Shown here in pieces: positions 13,401-23,939 of a stretch of DNA of 64,000 bases. Each line of letters opens with the position of its first letter. Within the stretch, counting starts at the first letter, position 1. The notes beneath the pieces were generated by a model. It did not search any database. It saw only the letters and a program-made list of their open reading frames with translations, and was not told the DNA's origin. The DNA is from Erodium maritimum (lineage: Eukaryota; Streptophyta; Magnoliopsida; Geraniales; Geraniaceae). The position numbers were made by a program, and so were the translations under genes. The DNA is taken from contig OY997591.1 in assembly GCA_963921825.1 (NCBI GenBank), forward strand, positions 19,649,515 through 19,713,514. The letters are read 5' to 3'.

Positions 13401-16026
13401 CTTTGCATAAGGATCGATAAGAACAGTGCTGCTGTCAAATCGATGTCCTTCATTCCAATTTTTGGGGCCATCTATGCGATATCCATACAGGACATTGCTT
13501 CGAGGCAAATCCTACATTTACAGAAGTAACCTTAATATGAATAGGCCAGATTCAAAAACAGGTCCAGAACAGATAACTTAAACCCAGCATAAGTCCATAA
13601 CTGTGGGACAAAAGTGTTGCCCCTCCAATCCCATTGAGGGCTCCTCCAGGCCTGGGCCCTTCACCCCTATGCCCCGACTAGCTGATCGGTCAGTGAGACC
13701 ACCGCCTCGGGGGCTGCACCGCCAAAACCCCAGGCAGGAATCCCGATCAGCGAAGGGGTTCATACTGATGCAAGGCATATTGAAAAGAAAGAAATATAGA
13801 TTGCGGAGCAACAATATCAGCAAGACTACCTCAATACAAATATGCCAGTTATCTCCTGTTTTATTTACATTAGGATCCAAAGCCAACTCCACCATTCCAC
13901 TTTCCTGCCTGCCCAAGTTTTAAAAATATTACACAAACAAAATTACGACACACCCACAACAAGATATAAACTAATTCACCCTTAACTTAACTGGCCAATG
14001 TTGGTAAGGGATCTAAAATTCGCACCGAAATGTTAGCTAGCCAACAAATATTAGTTAACCTTATCTAAGTGATATAGGAAGGAATTCTCGAACCTTTTCA
14101 GGGGGGGACACATTCTTTCTCAATTTGTAGGATTTTCAACCAAACAGGATATACTTTTATTCACGGCCAACACTTGCGAAAACTATAAATACATTGTTCC
14201 AGCTAAGTAATAAAAGACGTCAAATGTATTTAAACTCACATGTCTAGCATAATGTCCAATTGGTACTATTAGGTACTACTGAAAATACACAGTTGATAAG
14301 TGGTATAATTTTTTTATCTTTAGAAATGGTATAACACTGGAGAAAAAAATAAGTCATAATAAATTTGTGTAGACCCTCATTGTTTCAAATAGCATGACAA
14401 ATGGATGCATAATTGTAGCCGAATCTTATATGAAAGAAATTTGCACCTCTGAGGAAATGATAAGCAAATGGTAACAGCAGTTGCATGCTGTGAAAAAATA
14501 GAAAAATTGATCCCGCCATCAGCTTCTGATACTCCTAGAGGAAATGCCTGACCAGGTGAGACTTTTAATGTGGCGGACTCTGACATTTGTGAGGTTTCCT
14601 CCTGCAAATATATACACAAACAGTTACGTTGTTGTAATGCATTCTGTCTGGAACAAGCTGACAGGATGATTAACATCGGCTGAGTATTTTGCATCAAATC
14701 CTTTACATGATGCATATGCGATTAAAAATCAATGTAAAGAAAGGTAACTTGGGGATAAACTGCAACTTTTCCCATATATCTTTGGAGTGAAATTACTTCA
14801 TTAAATCAGACCAGATTTTACAACTAACAAGGTACACATTCACTTCACAAGATTTAACATGCTAAAGTCATCACAGAGAAAAAATATACATTCAAAAAAT
14901 CATTAGCTTGAGCTTCTCCCTGGAATTCACCCAACATTCGGACTCAAACTCATCTAAGTTTCCTCAGTGGTGCAATCAAGCCCTCTCTCTATTCATCTAA
15001 ATTTTACGTGTAAAGCGCTCTGCTGCCTTAGGCCTTAACCCTCTTCCCTACTTGAGAAGAGTGGTTATCATTTCATAAAATTCCGATTTGTAGCTGAAAA
15101 AAAATGAAGAGTACCTCAACTACGCATTCTTGAGGACGTTGAGCTTGAGCAGTAGTCATCTTATGCTTAAGAGGGCATGTTGCCTAACCTATGCCAAATT
15201 CAATTGAAATTTTTAATACAATAGCAAGTATTTCAAAACCATGATATACAGCTCACTTCACCACATAATGGGAACACAAACATGCCTCACTGTGAAGTCC
15301 ATGCTGATTACTGCCAGATGCTCGCTTACTTGACTTCAATCTGTTAAAACATTAAGAATAACCTACATTATTCATCAAATCAGTAACACATAGTGAAAAA
15401 AAAGAAGACAATTGTCCAAATGCTGCATATAGATACACTTTTGACAGGGCGAAACAATATGAAGAATCGTAATCACAGTGCTCACGTCCTAAAATTGTTC
15501 AAGAACCAAAATGGCAGGCACATAAACGAAAATCTAATCTAACAATGTAATAAAGCAAAATGTGAACAGAAGTGACAATCAACAAACATTTCCTCAACCT
15601 GGCAAGAATTTTCCTCAGAAAGCTAAAGCACCCACAACCCATTTGGAAAAATGATCCCAAAAGCTAGACAAAACCGCATAAAATATAAAATAAACCCGAA
15701 CCCCTGAGACAACAAGGCTTCTAGTTCTGGGTTCATACAGTTAATGGAAAAGAATTAAAACAAAATGCGGTTGCATATAGAACTAGGAATGCAATTTACC
15801 CCATTTGAAGAAACGAGGAAGAAGAGTATCTGGAAGTGGCGTGGCTGTTGGGAAATCGGGTGGCATTGGGGCCGCGGAGCGATGATTGGAGAAGCATCTC
15901 TCCGATTCTTTGCTTGCTTGAGTTGCTATCAGTGAAGAAAAATGGATTCCGAGCAGCAGAAGAGAGAGATGGGAGAGAGACTTTAGAGTGACGCTTTCTG
16001 GTGGCTTCTGATCTCGAGAGCGGCAT
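1463..16026 (-). CDS. ISA3: Isoamylase 3, plastid starch-debranching enzyme (24 coding exons)
   Basis: The product hydrolyses alpha-1,6 branches of glucan and acts mainly on short-branched glucans during leaf starch breakdown in plastids. Exons in transcript order are 16026-15800, 15340-15286, 15183-15115, 14601-14447, 13908-13830, 13511-13275, 13018-12914, 12204-12100, 11731-11597, 11438-11352, 10967-10910, 10453-10390, 10244-10145, 8625-8525, 7022-6971, 6614-6552, 4873-4784, 4701-4629, 4262-4183, 3158-3054, 2922-2824, 2245-2184, 1821-1710 and 1576-1463. Together they give 2427 nt, or 808 residues plus TGA, with all phases matching. Visible parts are a Ser/Arg-rich transit-like N terminus (1-76), a CBM48-like domain (about 133-235) and the GH13 motifs DVVYNH (393-398), GFRFD with nucleophile Asp471, AEPWD with acid Glu508, and AHDG with Asp581. 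The order and sequence match ISA3 rather than ISA1 or ISA2. The ATG at 16026 was chosen because an in-frame ATG at 16098 would add an acidic-looking leader. Large introns carry transposons. One intron appears to be GC-AG. Confidence 0.93.
3709..4113. mobile_element. Mutator-type TIR MITE, copy 1, inside an ISA3 intron
   Basis: The element is 405 bp with near-perfect TIRs of roughly 110 bp. The left arm begins GGGATAATTGTCAAAAC and the right arm is its reverse complement. A perfect 9-bp target duplication TAGAAATTT flanks it at 3700-3708 and 4114-4122. A 9-bp duplication with long TIRs is the signature of the Mutator superfamily. There is no coding capacity. It lies in the ISA3 intron between the exons at 3054-3158 and 4183-4262, and its right end is only 69 bp from an exon. 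Confidence 0.88.
5360..6430. repeat. Three to four diverged copies of an intronic repeat motif
   Basis: A motif of about 80-110 bp recurs at roughly 5370-5480, 5585-5670, 6125-6200 and 6330-6420. Shared pieces are AAGCTTAA or AAGCTT, CAGCTAGTAT or CAACTAGTAT, ATATCAAGTGGTCAC and TCCACATTCTT. It lies in the long ISA3 intron between 4873 and 6552. The copies are too diverged to define ends, and I do not assign them to a transposon class. Confidence 0.5.
7165..7570 (+). mobile_element. Ty1/copia remnant: RNase H end plus 3' LTR piece
   Basis: Plus-strand translation of about 7180-7355 gives a broken copia RNase H C terminus, including [18 protein letters not shown] and then [11 protein letters not shown]. 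These are the usual closing motifs of copia polyproteins. A purine-rich AAGGGG tract near 7390 and a TATA-containing AT-rich stretch to about 7570 are consistent with the polypurine tract and the start of a 3' LTR. Gag, protease, integrase and most of RT are missing. It lies antisense in the ISA3 intron between 7022 and 8525. Confidence 0.75.
8840..9260. other. GC-richer insert in an ISA3 intron, unassigned
   Basis: Positions 8880-9240 are clearly richer in GC than the surrounding intron and contain overlapping short open frames on both strands. None is recognisable. The sharp composition change suggests an inserted sequence, but I found no TIR, poly(A) tail or target duplication. Confidence 0.3.
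9400..9753. mobile_element. Mutator-type TIR MITE, copy 2, with a triplicated left arm
   Basis: This belongs to the same family as 3709-4113: it begins GGGATAATTGTCAAAACATG and ends in the complement. A perfect 9-bp target duplication AAATTAATA lies at 9391-9399 and 9754-9762. The left arm holds three tandem copies of a unit of about 60 bp (AAAGTTTCGTCCACAAATGA ... GTGTGGCTACCCT, roughly 9424-9607), while the right arm has one copy. There is no open reading frame of note. It lies in the ISA3 intron between 8625 and 10145. Confidence 0.88.
11212..11340 (-). mobile_element. 5'-truncated tRNA-derived SINE next to an ISA3 splice donor
   Basis: Read on the minus strand it contains a pol III B-box-like GGTTCGAATTT, then a body shared with the copy at 23675-23840 (ACACTTGCTTGGGAGCATGT, TTAGGCTAAAGTTGGA), and ends in a run of A (T9 at 11212-11220 on the plus strand). 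The flanks GTGAAATCACC (11201-11211) and GTGAAATTACC (11342-11352) form an 11-bp target duplication with one mismatch. The A-box half is absent compared with the second copy. The right flank contains the 5' splice site of the ISA3 exon 11352-11438. Confidence 0.72.
13590..13770. other. GC-rich insert in an ISA3 intron
   Basis: The intron between the exons at 13275-13511 and 13830-13908 contains about 150 bases of unusually GC-rich sequence (GGGCTCCTCCAGGCCTGGGC and similar). It is unlike the AT-rich introns around it. It looks inserted, but no element ends were found. Confidence 0.3.
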
Positions 16027-16049
16027 GGAAGCTTGAAGCTCCGTTTCAT

Positions 16050-16125
16050 GTCTGCCACGTGAACGGATACGAGTGAGCTTCTTATCACATTCCGACACGT
16101 GTCTCTAACAAATTCAATAAATATC
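16050..16125 (-). promoter_or_regulatory. Two G-box motifs and a TATA-like site before ISA3
   Basis: Palindromic CACGTG hexamers lie at 16056-16061 (context CCACGTGA) and 16096-16101 (context ACACGTGT), 40 bp apart. They are 30-75 bp upstream of the proposed ISA3 ATG at 16026. A TATA-like ATATTTATT is seen on the minus strand near 16112-16121. G-boxes bind bZIP and bHLH factors in plants, and the second matches the ABRE core. The motifs are seen directly; their use in ISA3 light, clock or ABA control is inference. If the TATA-like site is real, the upstream ATG at 16098 lies too close to be the start. Confidence 0.5.
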
Positions 16126-16299
16126 ACGGCCGACCCACGGACGCGGTACACGACTCCATTTTAGTGTATTGCAACGGGAATTGCATGTTGTGGCGTGCGT
16201 TTAGCGCAACTCCGACTTACTAAATCGTGGGTCGAAACCGTGAGTCTCGACTCGTGACTCACTTTTGTGAGTCGTGACCTATGAGTCGGACGTTAGTCA

Positions 16300-18005
16300 A
16301 TGGATGACTGCCATGTGGCGCTTAGATGGAAAAATGATGGTTGTCCCAACAGGTAATTTTTAAATACAAAAAATCAGATTTTAACCTAAAATAATAATGA
16401 AAAATTCATCTATAAATACACCCACTCTCATTCATCAAATCGTCGACATTTCTCTCTTTCTAAGCCTGAGAATAAAGCACACGGCTCCTCTCGTTTTGCT
16501 CGGGTTTGATATCTCTGTATCGTGATTATGTTGATGTTGAGAAGTCGGTGTTGATCGAGAAGAGAAGGAGTGTGGCACGTCCAGTTAAGGGAAAGCATAA
16601 GAATGTGGCACGTCTGGTAAAGGAAAATCCTATATCTATTTCAAAGAAGGTGCGTTCAGTTTCCAACGTGAATCAGTCGAGAAAGCATCGGAAACAACCG
16701 AGATCTCATCGGTCTGGTAATGTCACCTCTGTGGGGGTGTCATCTGAAGACTGGGATATCTTAGATTCAAGGCCTGGTGTCCCATTTTCCGATGAGTCTG
16801 AGAAGCTTTCTCAAGGAGCACATCACTTTAAGGATCCAGTAGTGGTTATTTCCAATGTGCGTACAGATATTGGAGTCATAGGTTCTGCGTTGATCAATCC
16901 ACTTTTGGTTGATACGCAACAAACTCAAATCAGTCTAAGTCAGCTGAGTTCGACAAATATATTCATCTTCAATTTTCCTTTGGGTACGAAGGAGGAATGG
17001 ATTCGCAAGAGTTTAGGACCGTTTGGAATTATAACATCCTGCTCTATTTGAAACGTCCAAACAGAGGGGTGAATTTTCTGGTTTTGTTTCATTCTCGACG
17101 GCTGAAGCTGCTTCTCAGACTGTGAAAACTTTCAACGACTTGAAGGTCAATGATTTTGTGTTATTCGTTGCTCTGGTGCATTCTCACCTATCTCTGATGG
17201 TTTTTAAGGCTGGAATAGAGCACGTTGATGTTGTTCTTTCGGTGAACTTACCATCCGTCGTATCTACTTTTCGTTTACATTGCCGAGATTCTCGTGTGTT
17301 TGAAATCCGAACCCCCCTAATGCTCGGGGTAGTCAAGGCGGCGATTTGGTTTCTGATCCTGTACAGGCTGGGAAAGTTTTGCGTCGGCTACCCTTCCTAT
17401 ATTGCGGGATTGTCAAGATTTTGTCGCGGAATCAGATTTGGTATCTGGCGAGATCTTTGGTTCTTCATAGTCACGTATCGAGGAAAACGGACGAAATGTG
17501 GAAACAAACGTCGTTCCATTGCGTGGATGGTAAGAGGGCCGTCTTTAAGGCTCAAGGTCCTGCCAATATGGTTCATACTTGCAGTCCATTAGTGGAGGCC
17601 CAAGTACAAGGTCCAATGGTTGTGGTTGTTACTAATTCGGCTGAAACTGTTTTGGTGGGCCAAGAGCAGGAGGCCCACATGGTCTCGGTCTTACCAGCTC
17701 ATGGGCTTGGATCTCCATCTTTGAGTTTGGTTTTGTTTGACGAATCTCGGGTGGTGTGAGTGAGTCGAACATGGGTGTCGGGGTTCAAGGTAGCCCTTGG
17801 AAGGAAGTCTTGTCTAACCCCCCGATCTCTAGGGGTCGGGTTAACATCTTGTGTCCGTCCGCTGGGGGTGACTTTCTACGTACAACCCAACCAAAAAATA
17901 GACGTGGTCGTCAAAAGAAGGGACAGTCAAAGGAGATTACTCCTCCAACTGTTTTTTATCGGACAAGAGCCAAGATTTCATATGATAAAAGAGGTAATTC
18001 AGGAA
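16300..18005 (+). pseudogene. RRM-type LINE ORF1, frame-broken
   Basis: A TATAAATA at about 16412 precedes an open frame from 16506. The first 181 codons are basic, Ser/Arg-rich and reach an RNA recognition motif: RNP2-like NIFIFNF, then, after a 1-nt slip near 17050, KRPNRG and FSGFVSFSTAEAA. Further in-frame pieces run to about 18020, including SPWKEVL. This layout (basic N terminus, RRM, then a Ser/Pro-rich tail) is that of RRM-containing ORF1 proteins of plant L1 LINEs, the type described as BNR LINEs in beet. The same RRM family appears at 32.4, 36.3 and 53.9 kb. No RT follows on this strand. The region before 16500 may belong to another element. Confidence 0.65.
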
Positions 18006-21000
18006 GCTTTGCTCATTGAACAAATATTCTTCCACAATTTATTCCTATAGCACAAGCCATTCCAGGACATGAGCAGAGTCTTGAAATGTACAAGCATAGT
18101 CCAAACAATACACCACCAATGAACAATTGCAGACCAAACATATAAAGTTCTAGAACAATTGATGAAGAGAGGATCTGCAATATAAAAATCTTGATCACAA
18201 AAGGGACAAAGAGAATCATTAAGTGAGAAGTGCATCCCTCTATGATGTAGAAATTCCTTGGTTGGCACAACTCTCATACAGGGCAACTAGGTGAATGTAG
18301 CAACTTTAGGGGGCCCTTTAAGCAGCCATAGAAATTGATTCCATTCAACTATTTCAGATTCATTGGATAATAAATCATACATTTTGCTCACTTAGAAACC
18401 TGATATGTCACCCTTCCAAAACACATTATCAACTTTAAGAGGATGTAAGGTGATGATGTTACGTAGAACACTAAGCTCCCCAAATCGGCCCAATTCTAGC
18501 CTCTGAGGGACCTTCTGAACTAAAGGATCCATTCCCCATGTTCCCAAAAAATCTGAACCTTCAAACACTTTTGTGAGCTGAGGTGATACAATCTTTGGAA
18601 CTTATTTATAAGAGGCATATATGTCACCCAAATGTCGTCCCAGAAGCTAATTCTCTCACTATTCCCCACCACCCATTCTAATCCTGAGGAACAAAATGCA
18701 TTAGTAAACTTCACATCAGATAATAAAGAATAAAAATGGCCTATAAAGCTCTTGTCATTAGTGATCAGAATTTATGATAAGTTCTAGTCTACAACATTCC
18801 AACCAAGCTTAGCACACACAACTTGTTTTCACAAGGAGTGATGTTTAATAGCAAATCTCTACCACCACTTTGTTAGCAATGATTTGTTCATGAACTGCAA
18901 TCTTTTAATACCTATACCCCTATGCTCTTTAGGTCTGTAAACCAATTCCCAATTCATTCTATGAAGAGCCTTCCTAGTTACAGTCCCTTTCCATAAAAAT
19001 CTTCTTTGTACTTCTCCATTTCTCTAATAACTCCCACTGGTGCTTTGAATAAGGACATATGATACAGGGGTAAGGAACTGAGAGATGACTTGATGAGAGT
19101 AATTCTGCCTTCAAAAGACAGCAATTTTACTTGTCATGGGTTAAGCTTAGACTTAAACTTATTGATGATAGGAAGCCAAGTTGCAAACCTTCTAGGATTA
19201 ACCCCTAATTTAAAACCCAAGTAATCAAGAGGGAGGCCAGTCATCTCTAAGCCAAAAATCTCAGCTACTTGAGCTTCATTCATCAGTCTGACATTAAGCA
19301 ACACTACTTTGGACTTATGAAAATTGATCTTCGAATCTCTGGATCCTTTAAATAGCTTGAGTGAGTGCTTGAGATTAACTAAGTGTGTTGGAATAGACTT
19401 GATGAAAATACAGGTATCATCTGCAAGTTGTAGGTGAGAAATAACTGGCCTAAATACTCCACAATGAATATCTTCAAACATACCACAATTCAAGCCTCTA
19501 ACCAATATCTGATGTAGGCCTTCTGCTGCTAAAGCAAACAGCAAAGGAGACAATGAGCACCCTTGTCTCAAGCCTCTTTGTATGGAAAACTATTCAGTTG
19601 TAGCTCCAATGATGAGAACTGAGGCCTAAGCCTGAACACAAACTCTCAGCCAAGAAATCCATTTATCTCCAACCCCCAGAATATGCAGCAAATTGAAAAG
19701 GAAATCCAAGTTGACATGATCATATGCCTTTTCAAAATCTACTCTGAAAATTATTATTTCCTCATTAGATATTTTAACATAATCAATAACCTCATATGCT
19801 ATTAGAACCCCATCAAGTATCTAACTTTCAGCAATAAAACCAGTTTGGACATCATGGACTAATTATGACATAATTGTCCTCAACCTAGCAGCAAGCATCT
19901 TAGATATAATTTTGTAAGCCCCCCTAACAAGACTGATACGCCTGAAATCTCCAAACTTCACAAGAGAGATCACTTTAGGAATGAGTGTGATAGATGAAGA
20001 ATTGATGCCTTTGCTGAGGATTCTTTGTTGTGGAAATTAAAGCAAAAAGCTAATATCTCAGTCTTGAGAAATGGCCATCCTTTTGGAATGAATAACATAG
20101 AAAAACCATCTGGGGCTGGTGGATTTATATTCACCACCACAATTAATAGCAGAGAAGATTTCATCTTCAGTGAAAAGCCTCTTTAAGAATTCTGCTTGAG
20201 ACACATTACTGGCTTTAAAAGGTAGATCAGAAAGATCAACAGTAGAACTCCCTCTCTAACTGAATCTCTAAGCAAAGTGGGAAGAAGCTAGAGCTTTGAT
20301 ATCTTTAGGAGAGGTAAGTGTGACATTATTTTCAACAATACAGGAGATCCTAAACCTGTTTTTTCTGAGATTAGCAATCACATGAAAATACTTATAGCAT
20401 CTATCTCCCTTAACAACCCACTTCAACTTTGTCTTTTGTCTCTATATTGTGGCTTGTTGTTTAAGTTTTTTGAACAAGATAGCTGAAGATAAAGCCTTGA
20501 TGCTACATTCAGAATTGGAAAGAGGCATGGACTCCAATAGTTTATCCAGATTGTCTATATCAGTAGTCAAGGCAGAAATTTGTTGCTCTAGAGAGCAAAA
20601 GGTCTCATGCTGCCAAGTTCTGAGAAAATTCCTAAGAGCCTTGAATTTATACATAAGTACAAACTGAGGTTCCCCTACCACTAGAATTTTCTTCCAAAAT
20701 TCAGAGACATCCTTCCAGAAACTTAGATGATCCATCCAAGCATTGCAGAACTTGAAGTGTTTAGGTCCCCAATTAATTTGAGGAGAAGCCAGCAATATAG
20801 GTCTATGATCTGAGATGATCCTATGAAGAGAGTTTTGGCTTAAATTTGGAAAATGTAACATAAATTCAGGATCCACAAGAAACCTATCAAGTCTAGAAAC
20901 TTTTTACAATGAACCAAACCAAGTATGTGCTCCCCCCACCAAAGGAAGATCAATAATCCCCATCAAGTTAATAAAGTTACTGAATCTTCTAGAACTGATA

Positions 21001-23470
21001 TGAGTGGGAAATTGATTGATTCTCTCTAAACCAGACAAGGTATCATTGAAGTCACCAGCACATATGATAGGCACAGAAATTGAATGATTTCTACCAAGAA
21101 CCTCCTCTCATAATTGTTTTCTCAGAGATCTCTCACAAGGGGCATAAATGTTTATGATACATAAGTCTAGGTTTAATGGAAGGAAATTATCAAACCAGTA
21201 TAAAGCCCCATTCTCCTTAGGTACATGATGGAGATGGAAAAATCAGTTTTGCAATCAGTAATGATACCTTCTGAAGCCCCATCCAAGGGGATAAAATCAC
21301 TCTCCCACAAAATAGAAAGACCACAAGAGGATAGAAAATTCTGGGGAATAACTTGTACCTTACTTTCTTGAATCAACATGAAATTTAGGGCTTGCTTTGC
21401 ACACACGTTTCTCAGCACTCTTCTCTTCTGAGAAGAACCATCTCCTCTCATTTCTCATCTAGCTTAATAAGAATTGAGAGCATAATTGGAGTTGATGAGC
21501 TCCAATCCACCTTCCAGTTCCTCTTCTAGGTCTTCAAAATCATCATCAGACTCAGCTTCCAAACAAACTTTGTGCTGTAATTCAGCCTCAAGATTGTTAA
21601 ACTGTTCTACTACTTCAATATATATATAGCATAAGCTTTTAAACTAATGGCCTTTCAATAATCCCATGTACCTTTACCATCTTGTAAAAATGATCTAATG
21701 TTTCTGAAGTTCTTAGGAGGAGTGGTGGTTTTTGCTTCAGTTTGTTGAATAGTTCTAAATTTTCCAAGCTTTTGTCTATTAGCATAGAGATAAGTAGTTA
21801 GAACTTTCTTGGACTTCTTCTTACCTTTAGGAGACTTGATAACAACTTTTGGACTTTGAAAACTAAAGCCCAATCTTTTTGAATTTCCCTCCACCAATTG
21901 ATGTGTATTTGGAGTGGTTACTGCTACTAGCCCAGGAAAAGTGACAAGAAAGAGAGAGTATGAATCCATATTAATGGCATTAGTTCCCATTGAGAAAGCT
22001 AAAGTTATACCTCCAGTCTTTGCCTTTTGTGCCAACTCTACCATCACTTCATCTATCGCTACTAAATTTGACCCTTAAATGTAATCAATAGTTGTCAGAA
22101 CAGTAGCTACGATCTGAGCACTTGAGCCAGCAAGTTGTAAAGATCTATGGAGGGTCTGTGGATTTTGAAAGTCAACCTGAGTATCCGAAACAGCTCTATC
22201 CTATGTATAGAAATTATCTGGAATAATAGAAGCCACATTAATCCCTTTCAAAGTAGTCTGAAGTATAGAACCTGACTGAATAGAATCTTCAAGTACTGTT
22301 GTATCTTTGTCCTCTTCAATGCAACCACAAATTTCAGTATGTACAATCTCGTTGCTGAGAGAATTAATGTTGAGTTCTTTAGTATGCAGAAGAGTCACTA
22401 AGTCCTCTGAGTTATTCCTTTTGTCTTCTTCCATTAATTCTTTTGATTGAGTCTTCTCTTGATCTCCTACAAGAAAAATCCTATTGTCTTATTCTTGTAT
22501 TAGTGGCTCCGAAGGAGAAACAGTAGCACCTATCTTCTCAGAGGACAACAATTCCTCAGCAACCTTGAAATCACTATAGAAGGAATCTTCACTGTTAGTT
22601 ATTCCAGATAAGTTAAATTGTGTTGTCCTATGAATAATGACTAGGACCTCTGTGGCATTCATAAATTGTACCAGCACCTTAAAGCTCTTCCTTCTCAACG
22701 TTATTTTTACCTCTTCATCGATGCCTCTCAATTTATTGGTGTGTATTAGCACTGATGATGCTTGAAAGTCTCTCCCTTGAATAGAATTTGGGTGAGTAAA
22801 AACAATAGGTTTAATGGTAAACCTTGGATCCGAACCCACGAAAATCTTCCCTTCAAGTGATATAGTTTGTTTTCTTTTGGCACTAATGTTAACCACTATT
22901 TTAACCAATCACGACTGTGATTTAAAAGTTGTTGTTCGAAATCTTTGTTGTAAGTATTCTTTTTCACTTGTTGTAAGTATTCTTTTTCACTTGCTCAAAA
23001 CTAGGTGGTAGAAAGCCAAAGCTAGATGAAGAAGCCTGCCTATCGTCCTGAACTTGTGTCGAGGAAATCACCACCGGCCTTAAGAATCTACCTTGTTCCT
23101 CATCTCTTCTTCTAAAAAAGATATGTTCAGTTCCCCTTGTAAACCAAGTTCCTAGCCTCCGGACCAATATCTTCAATCACTCTCTCAGATCTGTTAATTG
23201 TCCTTGAAGGGTCTTGGCTCCAGGGATGGTCAATTGGCCCCCAATCTTTCAAACCATTTATGAGTCTCGTTGTTCCATTTGGTGACCAAGAACTGTTGAT
23301 TGATGAGAAACCTAGGTTCCTTAATTCATCTTCATTATACGTTCCCATGGTGTAGAGATGACCTTCTAAAATGAACTGATGTTGATCTTCTATGTTGCTG
23401 ATGATCTTCAAACCTTGCAATTGTAGATGAAATTGTTGTCCTTCGAAGGAGCTGACGATCTTCAAATCAA
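18005..23470 (-). pseudogene. Decayed L1-type LINE with ORF1 and ORF2
   Basis: On the minus strand the order is: ORF1-like pieces at 23465-22090, with no recognised zinc knuckle; an endonuclease start near 21451-21170 (LRNVCAKQALNFMLIQESK), continuing to the SDHRPI motif near 20810; reverse transcriptase at about 20170-19130, with GLRQGCSLSPLLFALAAEGL and the active-site box as LADDT (FADD in most L1 RTs); and the C-terminal zinc-binding segment with CPFCDQD near 18215. Many stops and frameshifts interrupt it, so no autonomous activity is expected. The 3' end is lost: the sequence meets the plus-strand RRM element at about 18000 without a poly(A) tract. Confidence 0.8.
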
Positions 23471-23674
23471 ACTGTTTCCAAAATTAATGTGGCACCCTAG
23501 AGAGCACCATTTCTTTCCCCATCTCCCTTACATTGTGTATCTAAAATTTGAAAGTCGTCATGTAGATAACATTACCACTACAAACTACACCAAAAATACA
23601 TCTCCAATGCTTTGTTGTCATTATAAGAAGAAGAAAAAAAAAACTATAATTCACAAAAAAAAAACGGGGGTTAA

Positions 23675-23840
23675 TTTTTTTTACCAAAATAAAATACAGG
23701 AAAATTCTACTTTAGCCTAATCTAACACATCACCCACACATTCTCCTAAGCAAGTGTATCCACTAGGTTAGAACTAGTAACTTCAAAGAAAGTTGAGCCG
23801 TAAAGAGTTCTTCACCATCAGGCCAACCCAAATAGACAAA
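23675..23840 (-). mobile_element. tRNA-derived SINE, longer copy
   Basis: Minus strand: it starts near TTGGCCTGATGGTGAAG (A-box-like), has a decayed B-box AGTTCTAACC, shares its body with 11212-11340 (ACACTTGCTTAGGAGAATGT, TTAGGCTAAAGTAGAA), and ends in poly(A) (T8 at 23675-23682 on plus). The flanks ACGGGGGTTAA and ACGGAGGGTAA look like a degraded target duplication. The length is about 166 bp. Internal pol III boxes and the A-tail identify it as a SINE. I cannot name the family. Confidence 0.6.
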
Positions 23841-23939
23841 ACGGAGGGTAAATTGTGCATGATATTTTTGTAATTATCCCTATTTAATGTAGTGCAAAAC
23901 TTAGGGTTCAAAGTATTTCCATAGGGAGGCCAATTTTAA

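Noticed and set aside
16026..16098. Upstream in-frame ATG at 16098 as the ISA3 start
   Set aside because: It would add 24 residues starting MSECDKK, poor for a transit peptide, and it lies too near the TATA-like site. It remains possible.
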